Shown: one piece after another, positions 1-6,290 of the stretch
Position numbering within the stretch: the first letter of the stretch is position 1
How the letters are laid out: the number at the start of each line of letters is the position of its first letter
Made by a program: the position numbers and the translations under genes
Notes under the pieces: model-generated
Told to the model about the DNA's origin: nothing
The model's database searches: none
The model's input: the letters and a program-made list of their open reading frames with translations, nothing else
Assembly: GCA_964550655.1 (NCBI GenBank)
Contig: CAZKAQ010000075.1
Location: 1-17,421 of the forward strand
DNA length: 17,421 nt
From: GCA-1730015 sp964550655
GTDB lineage: Bacteria > Pseudomonadota > Gammaproteobacteria > Granulosicoccales > Granulosicoccaceae
Direction of reading: 5' to 3'

Positions 1-1
1 T

Positions 2-1081
2 GACGAGCCAGGAACATTCACTATAACGGATCTTCGCAGATCCGGCCTTGGCAACGATGTAATATCGTCTTTTAGAATTGCTGATGGGTATGAGGTGATA
101 GCTTGTGAACATTCACGTGATGGTGGAAGCGGAAGATGTGAAATTTTTACCAGCTCTATTTCGGATCTTCGCACTATCAGGTTTAACGACACTATATCGC
201 GTTTGGACGTGACGAGAATTTCTGATGATACTCCGGTTAACAGAGTGCCAACGGCAGATGATGTGGAGTTAGCCACACTGGCCAATGTATCGATTGAGTT
301 CACATTACAGCTACTGATAGATGCATCTAATGATCCAGACGGAGATGCACTGGAAATTGAAGTAGCGCTTGGCAATGGTCTGACGCAAGATGGCGATACT
401 TTTACCTATGACCCCCCGCCGCAGTTTGGAGATTTAGCGGCAGGTGAATTAGGAACAGTAAGCTTTGACTACACGGTAACAGATATTGCGGGGCAGTCTG
501 CTGAAGCGCAAATTAACATAACCGTAGAAGGTGTGGTGCCAACAGGGCCTGCCGAATTTAGTATAGGCGACATAGGTCCTGGCGGTGGAGTTGTATTTTC
601 GGTATCAGAAGATGGTCTTTCAGGATTGGAATTTGCACAGGAAGTTCTTGGTCCTTTGGCCTGGGGTTGCGTTGGCATTGATCTGGACGGTATAAACAAC
701 CTGGATGGTTTCACCAACGGTCAGCCGAATCAACCGGTGCAATCCGGTCTGAACAACAGTGATGCATTTGCTGAATGTAATAGTCCGGCTGCGGATGCGG
801 CGTTAGGCTTTTCCACATCCCCGAGTGTTGATGCAGAAGCAGACGGAATCGAATTCGATGATTGGTATCTACCGTCAATCGTAGAGCTTTTGGAAATAGT
901 GAATCAAAGTCTAGCTATCCCAACTGTCCTTAATCAATTTGGTGATTCGGTTACCCCTGGTCTTTGGTCATCAACTGAGAATACAGACGACAATGCATGG
1001 TCACTTCAAAGCAATGGTGAGCCTGGGCCGACAAACAAGAACGTAGCCTCTTTTCACGTGCTACCTGTAAGATCCTTCTAG
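2..1081 (+). CDS. Partial secreted/surface protein: beta/gamma-crystallin-like, Ig-like and Lcl (DUF1566) domains
   Basis: The reading frame is open from base 2 to the TAG at 1079-1081 (359 residues), so the gene starts left of the window; a GTG at 95 is internal. Residues 1-70 look like two beta/gamma-crystallin-type Greek-key motifs: each ends in an ND-x-I-S-x-L/F pattern, and the second has the GYEVIACE strand. Such motifs often bind calcium. Residues about 80-177 resemble an Ig/cadherin-like repeat of bacterial surface proteins (NRVPTADD opening, NDPDGDAL core). Residues about 185-359 match the Lcl/DUF1566 pattern, with GDIGPGGGVVF (189-199), DWYLPS (287-292), LWSSTE (321-326) and terminal PVRSF. 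The Lcl C-terminus is commonly found on adhesins and extracellular proteins. No catalytic residues are recognisable. Domain assignments rest on motif recognition by eye; extracellular location is inferred from the domain types, since the N-terminus is missing. Confidence 0.8.
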   Translation, partial: DEPGTFTITDLRRSGLGNDVISSFRIADGYEVIACEHSRDGGSGRCEIFTSSISDLRTIRFNDTISRLDVTRISDDTPVNRVPTADDVELATLANVSIEFTLQLLIDASNDPDGDALEIEVALGNGLTQDGDTFTYDPPPQFGDLAAGELGTVSFDYTVTDIAGQSAEAQINITVEGVVPTGPAEFSIGDIGPGGGVVFSVSEDGLSGLEFAQEVLGPLAWGCVGIDLDGINNLDGFTNGQPNQPVQSGLNNSDAFAECNSPAADAALGFSTSPSVDAEADGIEFDDWYLPSIVELLEIVNQSLAIPTVLNQFGDSVTPGLWSSTENTDDNAWSLQSNGEPGPTNKNVASFHVLPVRSF

Positions 1082-1099
1082 TAAAGGGCGTGTTATGCC

Positions 1100-1124
1100 C
1101 GGCCACCCGGTTCTCGGGTGGCCG
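1100..1124. terminator. Perfect 10-bp hairpin between convergent genes
   Basis: The arms CGGCCACCCG (1100-1109) and CGGGTGGCCG (1115-1124) pair perfectly around a 5-nt loop. It lies 18 bases past the stop of the crystallin/Lcl gene and about 80 bases past the stop of sat on the other strand, where a bidirectional terminator is expected. No T-run follows on either strand, so it may act as a barrier or mRNA-stabilising hairpin rather than a textbook Rho-independent terminator. Confidence 0.55.
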
Positions 1125-1203
1125 TATTACAAAGCTGGTTACTCTGAGCGTTTATTGCTTATTGCCAGATGCGCCTCCGGCTTATGCCACTTTGCACTTT
1201 TTA

Positions 1204-2391
1204 TCAACTTCGATAGTGATCCATTAATATCTGTGCCACCTCTGGCCGTGAAAATTCTTCCGGCGGGGCTGTGCCTTCACTTAACATTTTTCTCACTGCG
1301 GTACCAGACAACAGTACAAAGTCTTCTTTTGTATGATCTGGTGCTTCTCGCATCATGACTACTTTGTTGAGCTTTTTCGAGTAAGCGGTGTGGTCAGCTT
1401 TGAAGAGCTCAATTTCAAGCGAGCCCGCCGGAATTGAGTCGAAAACTTCCTGTGCTTCAAAAGCGCCATAGTATTCACCAACGCCTGCATGGTCGCGGCC
1501 GATGATAAAGTGAGTTGCTCCCATATTCTGACGGAATACAGCATGCAGCAAGGCTTCACGCGGGCCGGCGTAGAGCATGTCAAAGCCGTAGCCGTTGACC
1601 AATGCTGTATTCGGCGGGAAGTAAAGTTCGATCATCTTTCTGATGGCAGCATCGCGTACGTCAGCCGGTATGTCGCCGGGTTTTAACTTGCCCAGTAACA
1701 TGTGTATAACCAGACCGTCCGCGTTGAGTCGGTCCATTGCCATGTGGCAGAGTTCTTCGTGTGCACGGTGCATCGGGTTGCGCGTCTGGAAGGCCACAAT
1801 GCGACTCCAGCCAAGGGCTTCGATTTCATTTCTTATTTGCACTGCGGTGCGGAAGGTGTTCGGGAAGTCTTTTTCAAAGTAACTGTAGTTGAGTACTTTG
1901 ATCGGCCCCGAAATCGATGTTTTACCTTGTGCGATGAACTCGGTCACTCCCGGGTGTTCAGGGTCTGCGGTGCCGAAGGTTTGTTGTGTCAGTGTTGTTA
2001 TTTCAGTGTCGGTAAAAGTTTCAACTGCTTCTACTGTTTGAATGGCAAGTACCGGTGCACCGTCGATATTCGGGTCTTTTAGTGCGATTTGATCACCGGC
2101 TTTAATGCTGCCTGCATTAGATACCAGATTCAGTACCGGGGTTGGCCAGAACAGACCATCGGTAGTCTGCATTTTTGCACCTACAGAAAGTGCATTGGCT
2201 TTGTTCATGAATCCGGACAACGGTGTAAAGTAACCGCCGCCGAGCATCACGGCATTGCCAGCTGCAGCTGAGTTGATAGTGATGGCAGGCATCGAGTCGG
2301 CATCTTTTGCAAGCTGTGCCCGTAGCTTTGCGTCATCAACGAAAAGCGGCTTCAGTGCATCACTGCCATGTGGTTTGATAAGGCTGGGCAA
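1204..2391 (-). CDS. sat: ATP sulfurylase (sulfate adenylyltransferase)
   Basis: Interconverts ATP plus sulfate and adenylyl sulfate (APS) plus pyrophosphate in the cytoplasm. The 395-residue length fits the short, single-polypeptide Sat found in sulfur oxidisers, sulfate reducers and many other bacteria, without a fused APS kinase. Visible motifs are QTRNPMHRAHE (202-212, nucleotide-binding HxxH), GRDHAGVG (298-305; the usual form is GRDHAGPG, so Pro is Val here) and SGTAVRKML (362-370). Residues 334-353 correspond to the region where zinc-type Sat enzymes carry cysteines; none is present here. The first possible start after the in-frame TGA is TTG at 2391, preceded by GGAGA with 8-nt spacing. 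It lies 111 bases downstream of the hydroxyproline dehydratase gene on the same strand. No APS reductase, APS kinase or CysDN gene is nearby, so the direction (sulfate activation or sulfur oxidation) cannot be told. The assignment itself is secure. Confidence 0.95.
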   Translation of the reverse strand: MPSLIKPHGSDALKPLFVDDAKLRAQLAKDADSMPAITINSAAAGNAVMLGGGYFTPLSGFMNKANALSVGAKMQTTDGLFWPTPVLNLVSNAGSIKAGDQIALKDPNIDGAPVLAIQTVEAVETFTDTEITTLTQQTFGTADPEHPGVTEFIAQGKTSISGPIKVLNYSYFEKDFPNTFRTAVQIRNEIEALGWSRIVAFQTRNPMHRAHEELCHMAMDRLNADGLVIHMLLGKLKPGDIPADVRDAAIRKMIELYFPPNTALVNGYGFDMLYAGPREALLHAVFRQNMGATHFIIGRDHAGVGEYYGAFEAQEVFDSIPAGSLEIELFKADHTAYSKKLNKVVMMREAPDHTKEDFVLLSGTAVRKMLSEGTAPPEEFSRPEVAQILMDHYRS

Positions 2392-2398
2392 TGGATTG

Positions 2399-2420
2399 TC
2401 TCCGGCTCAAGATATGCCGG
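2399..2420 (-). promoter_or_regulatory. sat ribosome binding site overlapped by a small hairpin
   Basis: On the minus strand, GGAGA (2399-2403) sits 8 nt before the TTG start of sat and supports that start, because a stop codon lies just upstream in frame. The two G residues of the site also form the end of a 5-bp stem, CCGGC (2416-2420) with GCCGG (2402-2406), around a 9-nt loop. The hairpin could partly mask the site. The stem is short and any regulatory effect is inference. Confidence 0.45.
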
Positions 2421-2502
2421 AACAGTACAACATTTTATCCACTGATGTCCGGAGCAGAGTTCGGTTGTAGTTGGATCCAGCCTTCAGTGCAGTTTGTTGT
2501 TT

Positions 2503-3612
2503 CTAGCCGTAAACCGCGACAGGATCACCTAACAGGTTTTCATCCGGTAGGACCCCGTGACCGGGTGTGTCATCGACGGTAATGAAGCCGTCAATGCAGC
2601 GCGGGCCACTTGAGGGAGCAATATCGAGGGTAAGCATATCCTGACATGACCAGCAGGCTTTTATAAAGGCATCCGGAATCGACTGTGCAAGGTGTGCCGC
2701 TTCTGTATCTGCCAGTACCGAACCGCCGGTCGCCATAATGAACATTTGTATGCCGTGTTCGATTGCCACGTCCCGCATGCGACGGGCTTTGGTTAGCCCG
2801 CCAACGCGATTTAACTTAATGCCGAAAACATCGGCGATGCCGTCTCTTGCGATGCGGGTGGCATCCTGCAGAGTGACTAATGATTCATCGACGCTGATCG
2901 GTGAGGTAGTTACTTTTCTGATTGCTGCGATATCGTCCAGTGTTTCACCGGGTTGTTCGAAGGTTACTCCGAGGTCTGCCACCGCGTTCATGACAATACC
3001 GGCTTCGCGTCGGGTCCATGCACGATTAACGTCATATAAAATTATCTCGTTTTCGCGGCGATTGCTTTCTATATGGCGGATACGTTGTATATCTTTTTCT
3101 GTATCACTGCCACCGACTTTTGCAGAGTGGGCAACATAACCTCTGTCACGATAGGTATTGATAATACTCATCATATAGTCAGGTTCTCCAGAAGATACAG
3201 ACGAGGCGGCAGGGGTGCCGCTCTCACGTTTGCCACCGAGCAGGTCGGCAATGGATAAACCGAATGCTTTTCCGGTGATGTCCCAACAGGCGAGGTCAAC
3301 CGGTTGCTTGGCGTACAAATGACCCGGCAAACAGACATCCATGGCGCGTTCTACCAGTTCGGTTTTGCGTGGGTCCTGGCCGAGGATAGCCGGTGCCATG
3401 GTTTCAATGCCTGCACGTATACCGGGTCCATGAGCCGGTACATAAGTGTGACCCCAGGGTGTGCCTTCACCCCAGCCGGTGATACCGGCGTCGGTCTCTA
3501 TTTTTATAAAGGTGGCATCAAGTACTTCAAACTTAAGCCTGCCACCTGAGAGCCAGTAGGGATCTTTTAGTGGCAGATCTTTTTGATAAACAGAGAGTCT
3601 GGTAATTTTCAT
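2503..3612 (-). CDS. cis-3-hydroxy-L-proline dehydratase (enolase superfamily)
   Basis: A 369-residue member of the mandelate racemase/muconate lactonising enzyme branch of the enolase superfamily. The N-terminal capping domain (PLKDPYWLSGGRLKFE, then GWGEGTPWGHTYVPAHGPGIRAG at 46-68) closely follows cis-3-hydroxy-L-proline dehydratases as I recall them. That enzyme removes water to give delta-1-pyrroline-2-carboxylate. Barrel-domain residues in the expected order are Lys165 (HSAK), metal ligands Asp194 (DVNRAW), Glu219 (FEQPGE) and Asp242/Glu243 (VDES), and Lys266 (FGIKLNRVGG). The C-terminus LLGDPVAVYG is also typical. It starts 7 bases after the MDR oxidoreductase stop codon on the same strand, so the two are probably co-transcribed; no strong Shine-Dalgarno sequence is seen, which fits coupling. 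Related specificities (hydroxyproline-betaine epimerase, other acid-sugar dehydratases) are the main alternatives. Confidence 0.82.
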   Translation of the reverse strand: MKITRLSVYQKDLPLKDPYWLSGGRLKFEVLDATFIKIETDAGITGWGEGTPWGHTYVPAHGPGIRAGIETMAPAILGQDPRKTELVERAMDVCLPGHLYAKQPVDLACWDITGKAFGLSIADLLGGKRESGTPAASSVSSGEPDYMMSIINTYRDRGYVAHSAKVGGSDTEKDIQRIRHIESNRRENEIILYDVNRAWTRREAGIVMNAVADLGVTFEQPGETLDDIAAIRKVTTSPISVDESLVTLQDATRIARDGIADVFGIKLNRVGGLTKARRMRDVAIEHGIQMFIMATGGSVLADTEAAHLAQSIPDAFIKACWSCQDMLTLDIAPSSGPRCIDGFITVDDTPGHGVLPDENLLGDPVAVYG

Positions 3613-3619
3613 AGGTGAG

Positions 3620-4714
3620 TTACATTGTGACTACAATATTGCCGCTGTGTTTTTTATCAATGAACGCCTGCTGCGCTGTTGCCAGATCCCGAAGCGGGTA
3701 GGTGGCGGCAAGGACGGGTTTGATTTCGTCACGCTCTATGTAGCTGATCAGGTCACCGAATATATTCACAGGAATGACGGTTGATCCGGTAAAGGTCAGA
3801 TCGCGTAAGTACAATGTACGCAGGTCGAGTTCAACCATGGGTCCGGCGATCGCACCGGAGCAGGTGTATCTGCCGCCGCGCTCAAGACAATCAATTAGAT
3901 GTGTGAATGCCGTGCCACCGACAACGTCCGCGACAACAGACACAGTGTCTTTGTTTATGGCGAGTTTTAATGCTTCTTTAAGGTTGGCAGGGTCGCGACT
4001 TATCAGTGCGTCGGCGCCCAGTTTTTTAAGCTCTGCGTGTTTATGTTCTGCGGCAATGCCGACTACCATCGCACCGCGACGTTTAGCCAGTTGTATTAAT
4101 GCCGAGCCAACCCCGCCCGATGCGCCAGCGATTAAAACGCTGTCGCCCTGTTTTACATTGGCACGGCTGAGCATGCCCTCTGCGGTGGTATAGGAGCACG
4201 AGAACGTTGCAAGCTCCGCGTCTGATAAGCTGCTATTTACAATACCAACATTTCTGCCGTCAATGGTTGCATATTCAGCGTAGCCACCGTTGCACTCTGA
4301 TCCAAAGTAGCCGGTTTTGTTTTTGTTGTCGGGATCGTTCCAGTCACGCAACCAGTTGTCTGTGATGACTCGTTTGCCAATCAGTGATTGATCGGCATCG
4401 GTACCGGCGGCAACAACGGTGCCACATACATCTGCGCCTTGTATACGCGGAAACATGAGTGGTTCTCCGCCCCAGGTCGGATCATCTTCATCCACTGTGC
4501 TAAAGGCATCACCGGTGGTGGCATCGCTTACTGCTTTTGAATACCAGCCGGTGCGGGTATTGACGTCGGTGTTGTTGAGCCCGCAGGCGGCAACCTTAAT
4601 CAATACTTCATTGCCGGCGGGCTCTGGTGTCGGCCAGTCTTCACGGTACTCGAGCTTGTCCAGTCCTCCGTGCCCGGTCAGGACCACTGCCTTCATTGTT
4701 TTGGGTGTGTTCAT
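3620..4714 (-). CDS. Zinc-independent MDR-family alcohol dehydrogenase / quinone oxidoreductase
   Basis: A 364-residue medium-chain dehydrogenase/reductase. The GroES-like N-terminal domain (about 1-150) has ACGLNNTDVNTRTGW (43-57) in place of the Cys-Gly-x-Asp zinc site and PRIQGADVCG (89-98) where zinc enzymes carry Gly-His-Glu, so it should lack catalytic zinc, as in quinone oxidoreductases. The Rossmann domain has GASGGVGS (197-204) for NAD(P)H binding. An insert of about 40 residues (58-88, rich in Asp/Thr) precedes the conserved PRIQGAD. The start at 4714 is supported by AGGAAG on the minus strand (complement 4723-4728) at 8-nt spacing; Met7 is a weaker option. It is the first gene of the minus-strand unit leading into the hydroxyproline dehydratase. 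The substrate is unknown; a carbonyl or enone intermediate of the same pathway is only a guess from position. Confidence 0.8.
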   Translation of the reverse strand: MNTPKTMKAVVLTGHGGLDKLEYREDWPTPEPAGNEVLIKVAACGLNNTDVNTRTGWYSKAVSDATTGDAFSTVDEDDPTWGGEPLMFPRIQGADVCGTVVAAGTDADQSLIGKRVITDNWLRDWNDPDNKNKTGYFGSECNGGYAEYATIDGRNVGIVNSSLSDAELATFSCSYTTAEGMLSRANVKQGDSVLIAGASGGVGSALIQLAKRRGAMVVGIAAEHKHAELKKLGADALISRDPANLKEALKLAINKDTVSVVADVVGGTAFTHLIDCLERGGRYTCSGAIAGPMVELDLRTLYLRDLTFTGSTVIPVNIFGDLISYIERDEIKPVLAATYPLRDLATAQQAFIDKKHSGNIVVTM

Positions 4715-4740
4715 AAGCAGTGCTTCCTGGATTGCTGCGG

Positions 4741-4778
4741 GTCCGGTCAGACTGAAGCGTACTGCTATCAGTCCGGAC
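4741..4778 (-). promoter_or_regulatory. Bulged inverted repeat in the leader of the MDR oxidoreductase
   Basis: GTCCGG (4741-4746) and ACTGA (4751-4755) pair with TCAGT (4768-4772) and CCGGAC (4773-4778), giving 11 pairs with a 4-nt bulge on one side and a 12-nt loop. It sits 27-64 bases upstream of the MDR start on the minus strand, so it could be a leader-RNA structure or an operator. Only the symmetry is observed. Confidence 0.35.
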
Positions 4779-4975
4779 TATTCATGAAATGGCGAGCATA
4801 TCCCGCCGAGATTTGATTTCACAGTGCCTTATTTGAATTGGTACGGCCATATACGGCACATAGTTATCCAGATGCAACGAATAGGAACGATAAAACACAG
4901 CGTCAGAGGCCGTTCGCACCAGGGGTGGTTCTGCCGCGTAGAGGTCTGGCGTCCCGGCTGCGGTTCAGGAACTGT
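4779..4975. other. Intergenic region between divergent transcription units
   Basis: The divergent gap from the MDR start (4714) to the Cys-rich protein start (5041) is 326 bases. Apart from the MDR leader hairpin on the left and the palindromic promoter on the right, which are listed separately, no gene, RNA or terminator was recognised in this stretch. The MDR promoter should lie here on the minus strand, but no clear -35/-10 pair stood out. Confidence 0.5.
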
Positions 4976-5006
4976 TTGACATTGTATTTGTCATGACAAA
5001 TACAAT
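4976..5006 (+). promoter_or_regulatory. Promoter of the Cys-rich protein/exporter operon, with 19-bp spacer
   Basis: A perfect -35 hexamer TTGACA (4976-4981) is followed after 19 bases by TACAAT (5001-5006), a 5-of-6 match to the -10 consensus. Transcription would begin near 5013, leaving a short leader with the ribosome binding site at about 5029-5034 and the ATG at 5041. The 19-bp spacer is longer than the 17-bp optimum; this spacing is characteristic of promoters activated by MerR-family regulators, which bind a dyad in the spacer. A perfect dyad is present here. The type of regulator is inference. Confidence 0.6.
4981..5006. repeat. Perfect 26-bp palindrome, probable operator
   Basis: The half-site ATTGTATTTGTCA (4981-4993) is followed immediately by its exact reverse complement (4994-5006), giving 13 pairs with no central gap; the symmetry stops at both outer bases. 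It covers the last base of the -35, the whole spacer and the -10 of the operon promoter. A protein bound here would occlude or remodel that promoter. As RNA it could form a hairpin, but it would lie upstream of the predicted transcript start. Confidence 0.75.
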
Positions 5007-5040
5007 TCTGCTTTTGCAGTCCGTCCAGAGGAATACTTCA

Positions 5041-5601
5041 ATGTCCAAACACGTAGTCCCAAATGCTGTCAGGTCGATAGCTGTCGTTTCGAAAGTCCTT
5101 ATGGGCACTGTTCTGTTTTCCGCTTTTACTGGTCAGAATTTATACGCTCAGGTAGGGTCAGACTGTCTTGCCTGTCATTCGGCTCTGCCGGCTACACTTG
5201 AAAACCTGATTCCGGAAGAACCGGTAAGTACTCCTGTTGTATCCAATGCATGTGTCTACTCAGCGGCTGAATTGTTTGATGGTTGGGGCTGGAACCCGAT
5301 TACGCGACAAAGCTGTCCGCCACTGACTGGCCCGTCGCCGGTGATCGCCTCAAACTGCGACTACTCCAATGCGGATAGTTTTGACGGTTGGGGATGGGAT
5401 CCGGTTGCACGTGAGAGTTGCGCACCATTAACGGATGATGATCCGCACACTATATTTCCGGTTTGCAGCGCGACTTTATATGATGCAGACGCCGTCGGTT
5501 TCGTGGATAGTCCTGGCTGGATGGGACGTCGCACACAATCTGAAGTAAGCAGTGGCAATTGGGGCTACACTTGTTTCAGTTATTGTGTTCTCCTTTATTA
5601 A
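5041..5601 (+). CDS. Secreted Cys-rich protein with one CxxCH motif and two C-x20-C repeats
   Basis: A 186-residue protein I do not recognise as a named family. The ATG at 5041 is preferred over an in-frame ATG at 4993 because it has a GAGGA ribosome binding site 7-8 nt upstream, yields a normal Sec signal peptide (hydrophobic core about 12-30, likely cleavage after LYA at 34-36), and 4993 lies inside the promoter palindrome. The mature part begins with CLACH (42-46), a c-type heme attachment motif, though alone it could instead be a disulfide or metal site. Two repeats follow, C71-C92 and C106-C127, each C-x20-C with DGWGW-[ND]-P and a following Ser-Cys-x-Pro-Leu. A degenerate third Cys pair (142, 178) and C182 end it, for nine mature cysteines. 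The DGWGW...SC core resembles half of a CBM10 module. The stop overlaps the ATPase start (TAATG). It may be a substrate, sensor or accessory of the exporter. Confidence 0.75.
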   Translation: MSKHVVPNAVRSIAVVSKVLMGTVLFSAFTGQNLYAQVGSDCLACHSALPATLENLIPEEPVSTPVVSNACVYSAAELFDGWGWNPITRQSCPPLTGPSPVIASNCDYSNADSFDGWGWDPVARESCAPLTDDDPHTIFPVCSATLYDADAVGFVDSPGWMGRRTQSEVSSGNWGYTCFSYCVLLY

Positions 5602-6290
5602 TGATTGATCTTGCCAATATTTCCAGGTCCTATCAGATGGGGCAGCACAGAGTGCATGCGCTGAATGATGTCAGCCTCAATATTGCGCAGGGTGAATTTG
5701 TGGCTATTCAGGGATCATCAGGGTCCGGTAAGTCAACGCTGCTGAATATTCTGGGTATTCTTGATACACCGGATGCGGGTAACTACACACTTGACGGTCG
5801 CGCTATAGAAAATCTGACCGCCACCGATGCGGCGCGCTACCGGAACCGGTTTATCGGATTTGTATTTCAGTCGTTCAATTTAATCCACCACAAGAGTGCG
5901 CTCGAGAACGTAGCACTGCCACTCTATTATCAAAAAGTCGCACGTAAAAAACGAAACCGTATTGCTCTGGAATATCTTCAGCAGGTAGGGCTTGAAGAGC
6001 GCGCTGATCATAAGCCCTCTGAATTGTCCGGTGGTCAGTCGCAGCGTGTTGCGATTGCTCGTGCTCTGATAGCACAACCTGCGTTGCTGCTTGCTGATGA
6101 ACCGACGGGTGCGTTGGATACACGAACTTCCGAACAGATTATGCAAATTTTCAGGCAGGTTAATTCGCAGGGTATGACAGTGGTACTGGTAACGCATGAG
6201 CCTGATATCGCGGCACAGGCGCAGCGATCAATTATATTGCGTGATGGCGATATTGTCAGTGATCGTTTAAACGGATCTTTTAACGCATGA
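5601..6290 (+). CDS. ABC transporter ATPase, MacB/LolD type
   Basis: A 229-residue cytoplasmic ATPase subunit. Motifs are Walker A GSSGSGKST (38-46), Q-loop Gln90, signature LSGGQ (142-146), Walker B LLLADE (162-167), D-loop ALD (171-173) and switch His199. The length and the sequence GFVFQSFNLI fit the LolD/MacB/FtsE-like group, which powers mechanotransmission pumps and lipoprotein extraction rather than classical import. The ATG at 5601 shares its A with the TAA of the preceding gene and lacks a good Shine-Dalgarno sequence, so initiation probably depends on translational coupling; a TTG at 5559 is a poorer upstream option. Its TGA overlaps the next start as ATGA. The operon supplies two permeases and an adaptor, so the complete machine is a MacAB-like tripartite pump. 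Confidence 0.93.
   Translation: MIDLANISRSYQMGQHRVHALNDVSLNIAQGEFVAIQGSSGSGKSTLLNILGILDTPDAGNYTLDGRAIENLTATDAARYRNRFIGFVFQSFNLIHHKSALENVALPLYYQKVARKKRNRIALEYLQQVGLEERADHKPSELSGGQSQRVAIARALIAQPALLLADEPTGALDTRTSEQIMQIFRQVNSQGMTVVLVTHEPDIAAQAQRSIILRDGDIVSDRLNGSFNA

Noticed and set aside
1643..2082. Plus-strand ORFs of 79 and 126 codons opposite sat
   Set aside because: They lie wholly antisense to a well-conserved enzyme gene and are explained by its codon pattern.
3774..4193. Plus-strand 139-codon ORF opposite the MDR oxidoreductase
   Set aside because: It is antisense to a gene with clear family motifs, has no signal or domain and no ribosome binding site.
4993..5040. Upstream ATG extending the Cys-rich protein by 16 residues
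   Set aside because: The ATG is at the centre of the promoter palindrome, upstream of the predicted transcript start, has no ribosome binding site and would push the signal peptide inward.
5559..5600. TTG start extending the ABC ATPase by 14 residues
   Set aside because: ATG 5601 gives the normal family N-terminus and the TAATG overlap explains its initiation; the extension resembles no ATPase sequence.
5041..5601. Cys-rich protein as a definite RiPP precursor with multiple cores
   Set aside because: It has a Sec signal peptide, no modification enzyme nearby and repeats resembling a small extracellular module; kept only as a weak alternative.
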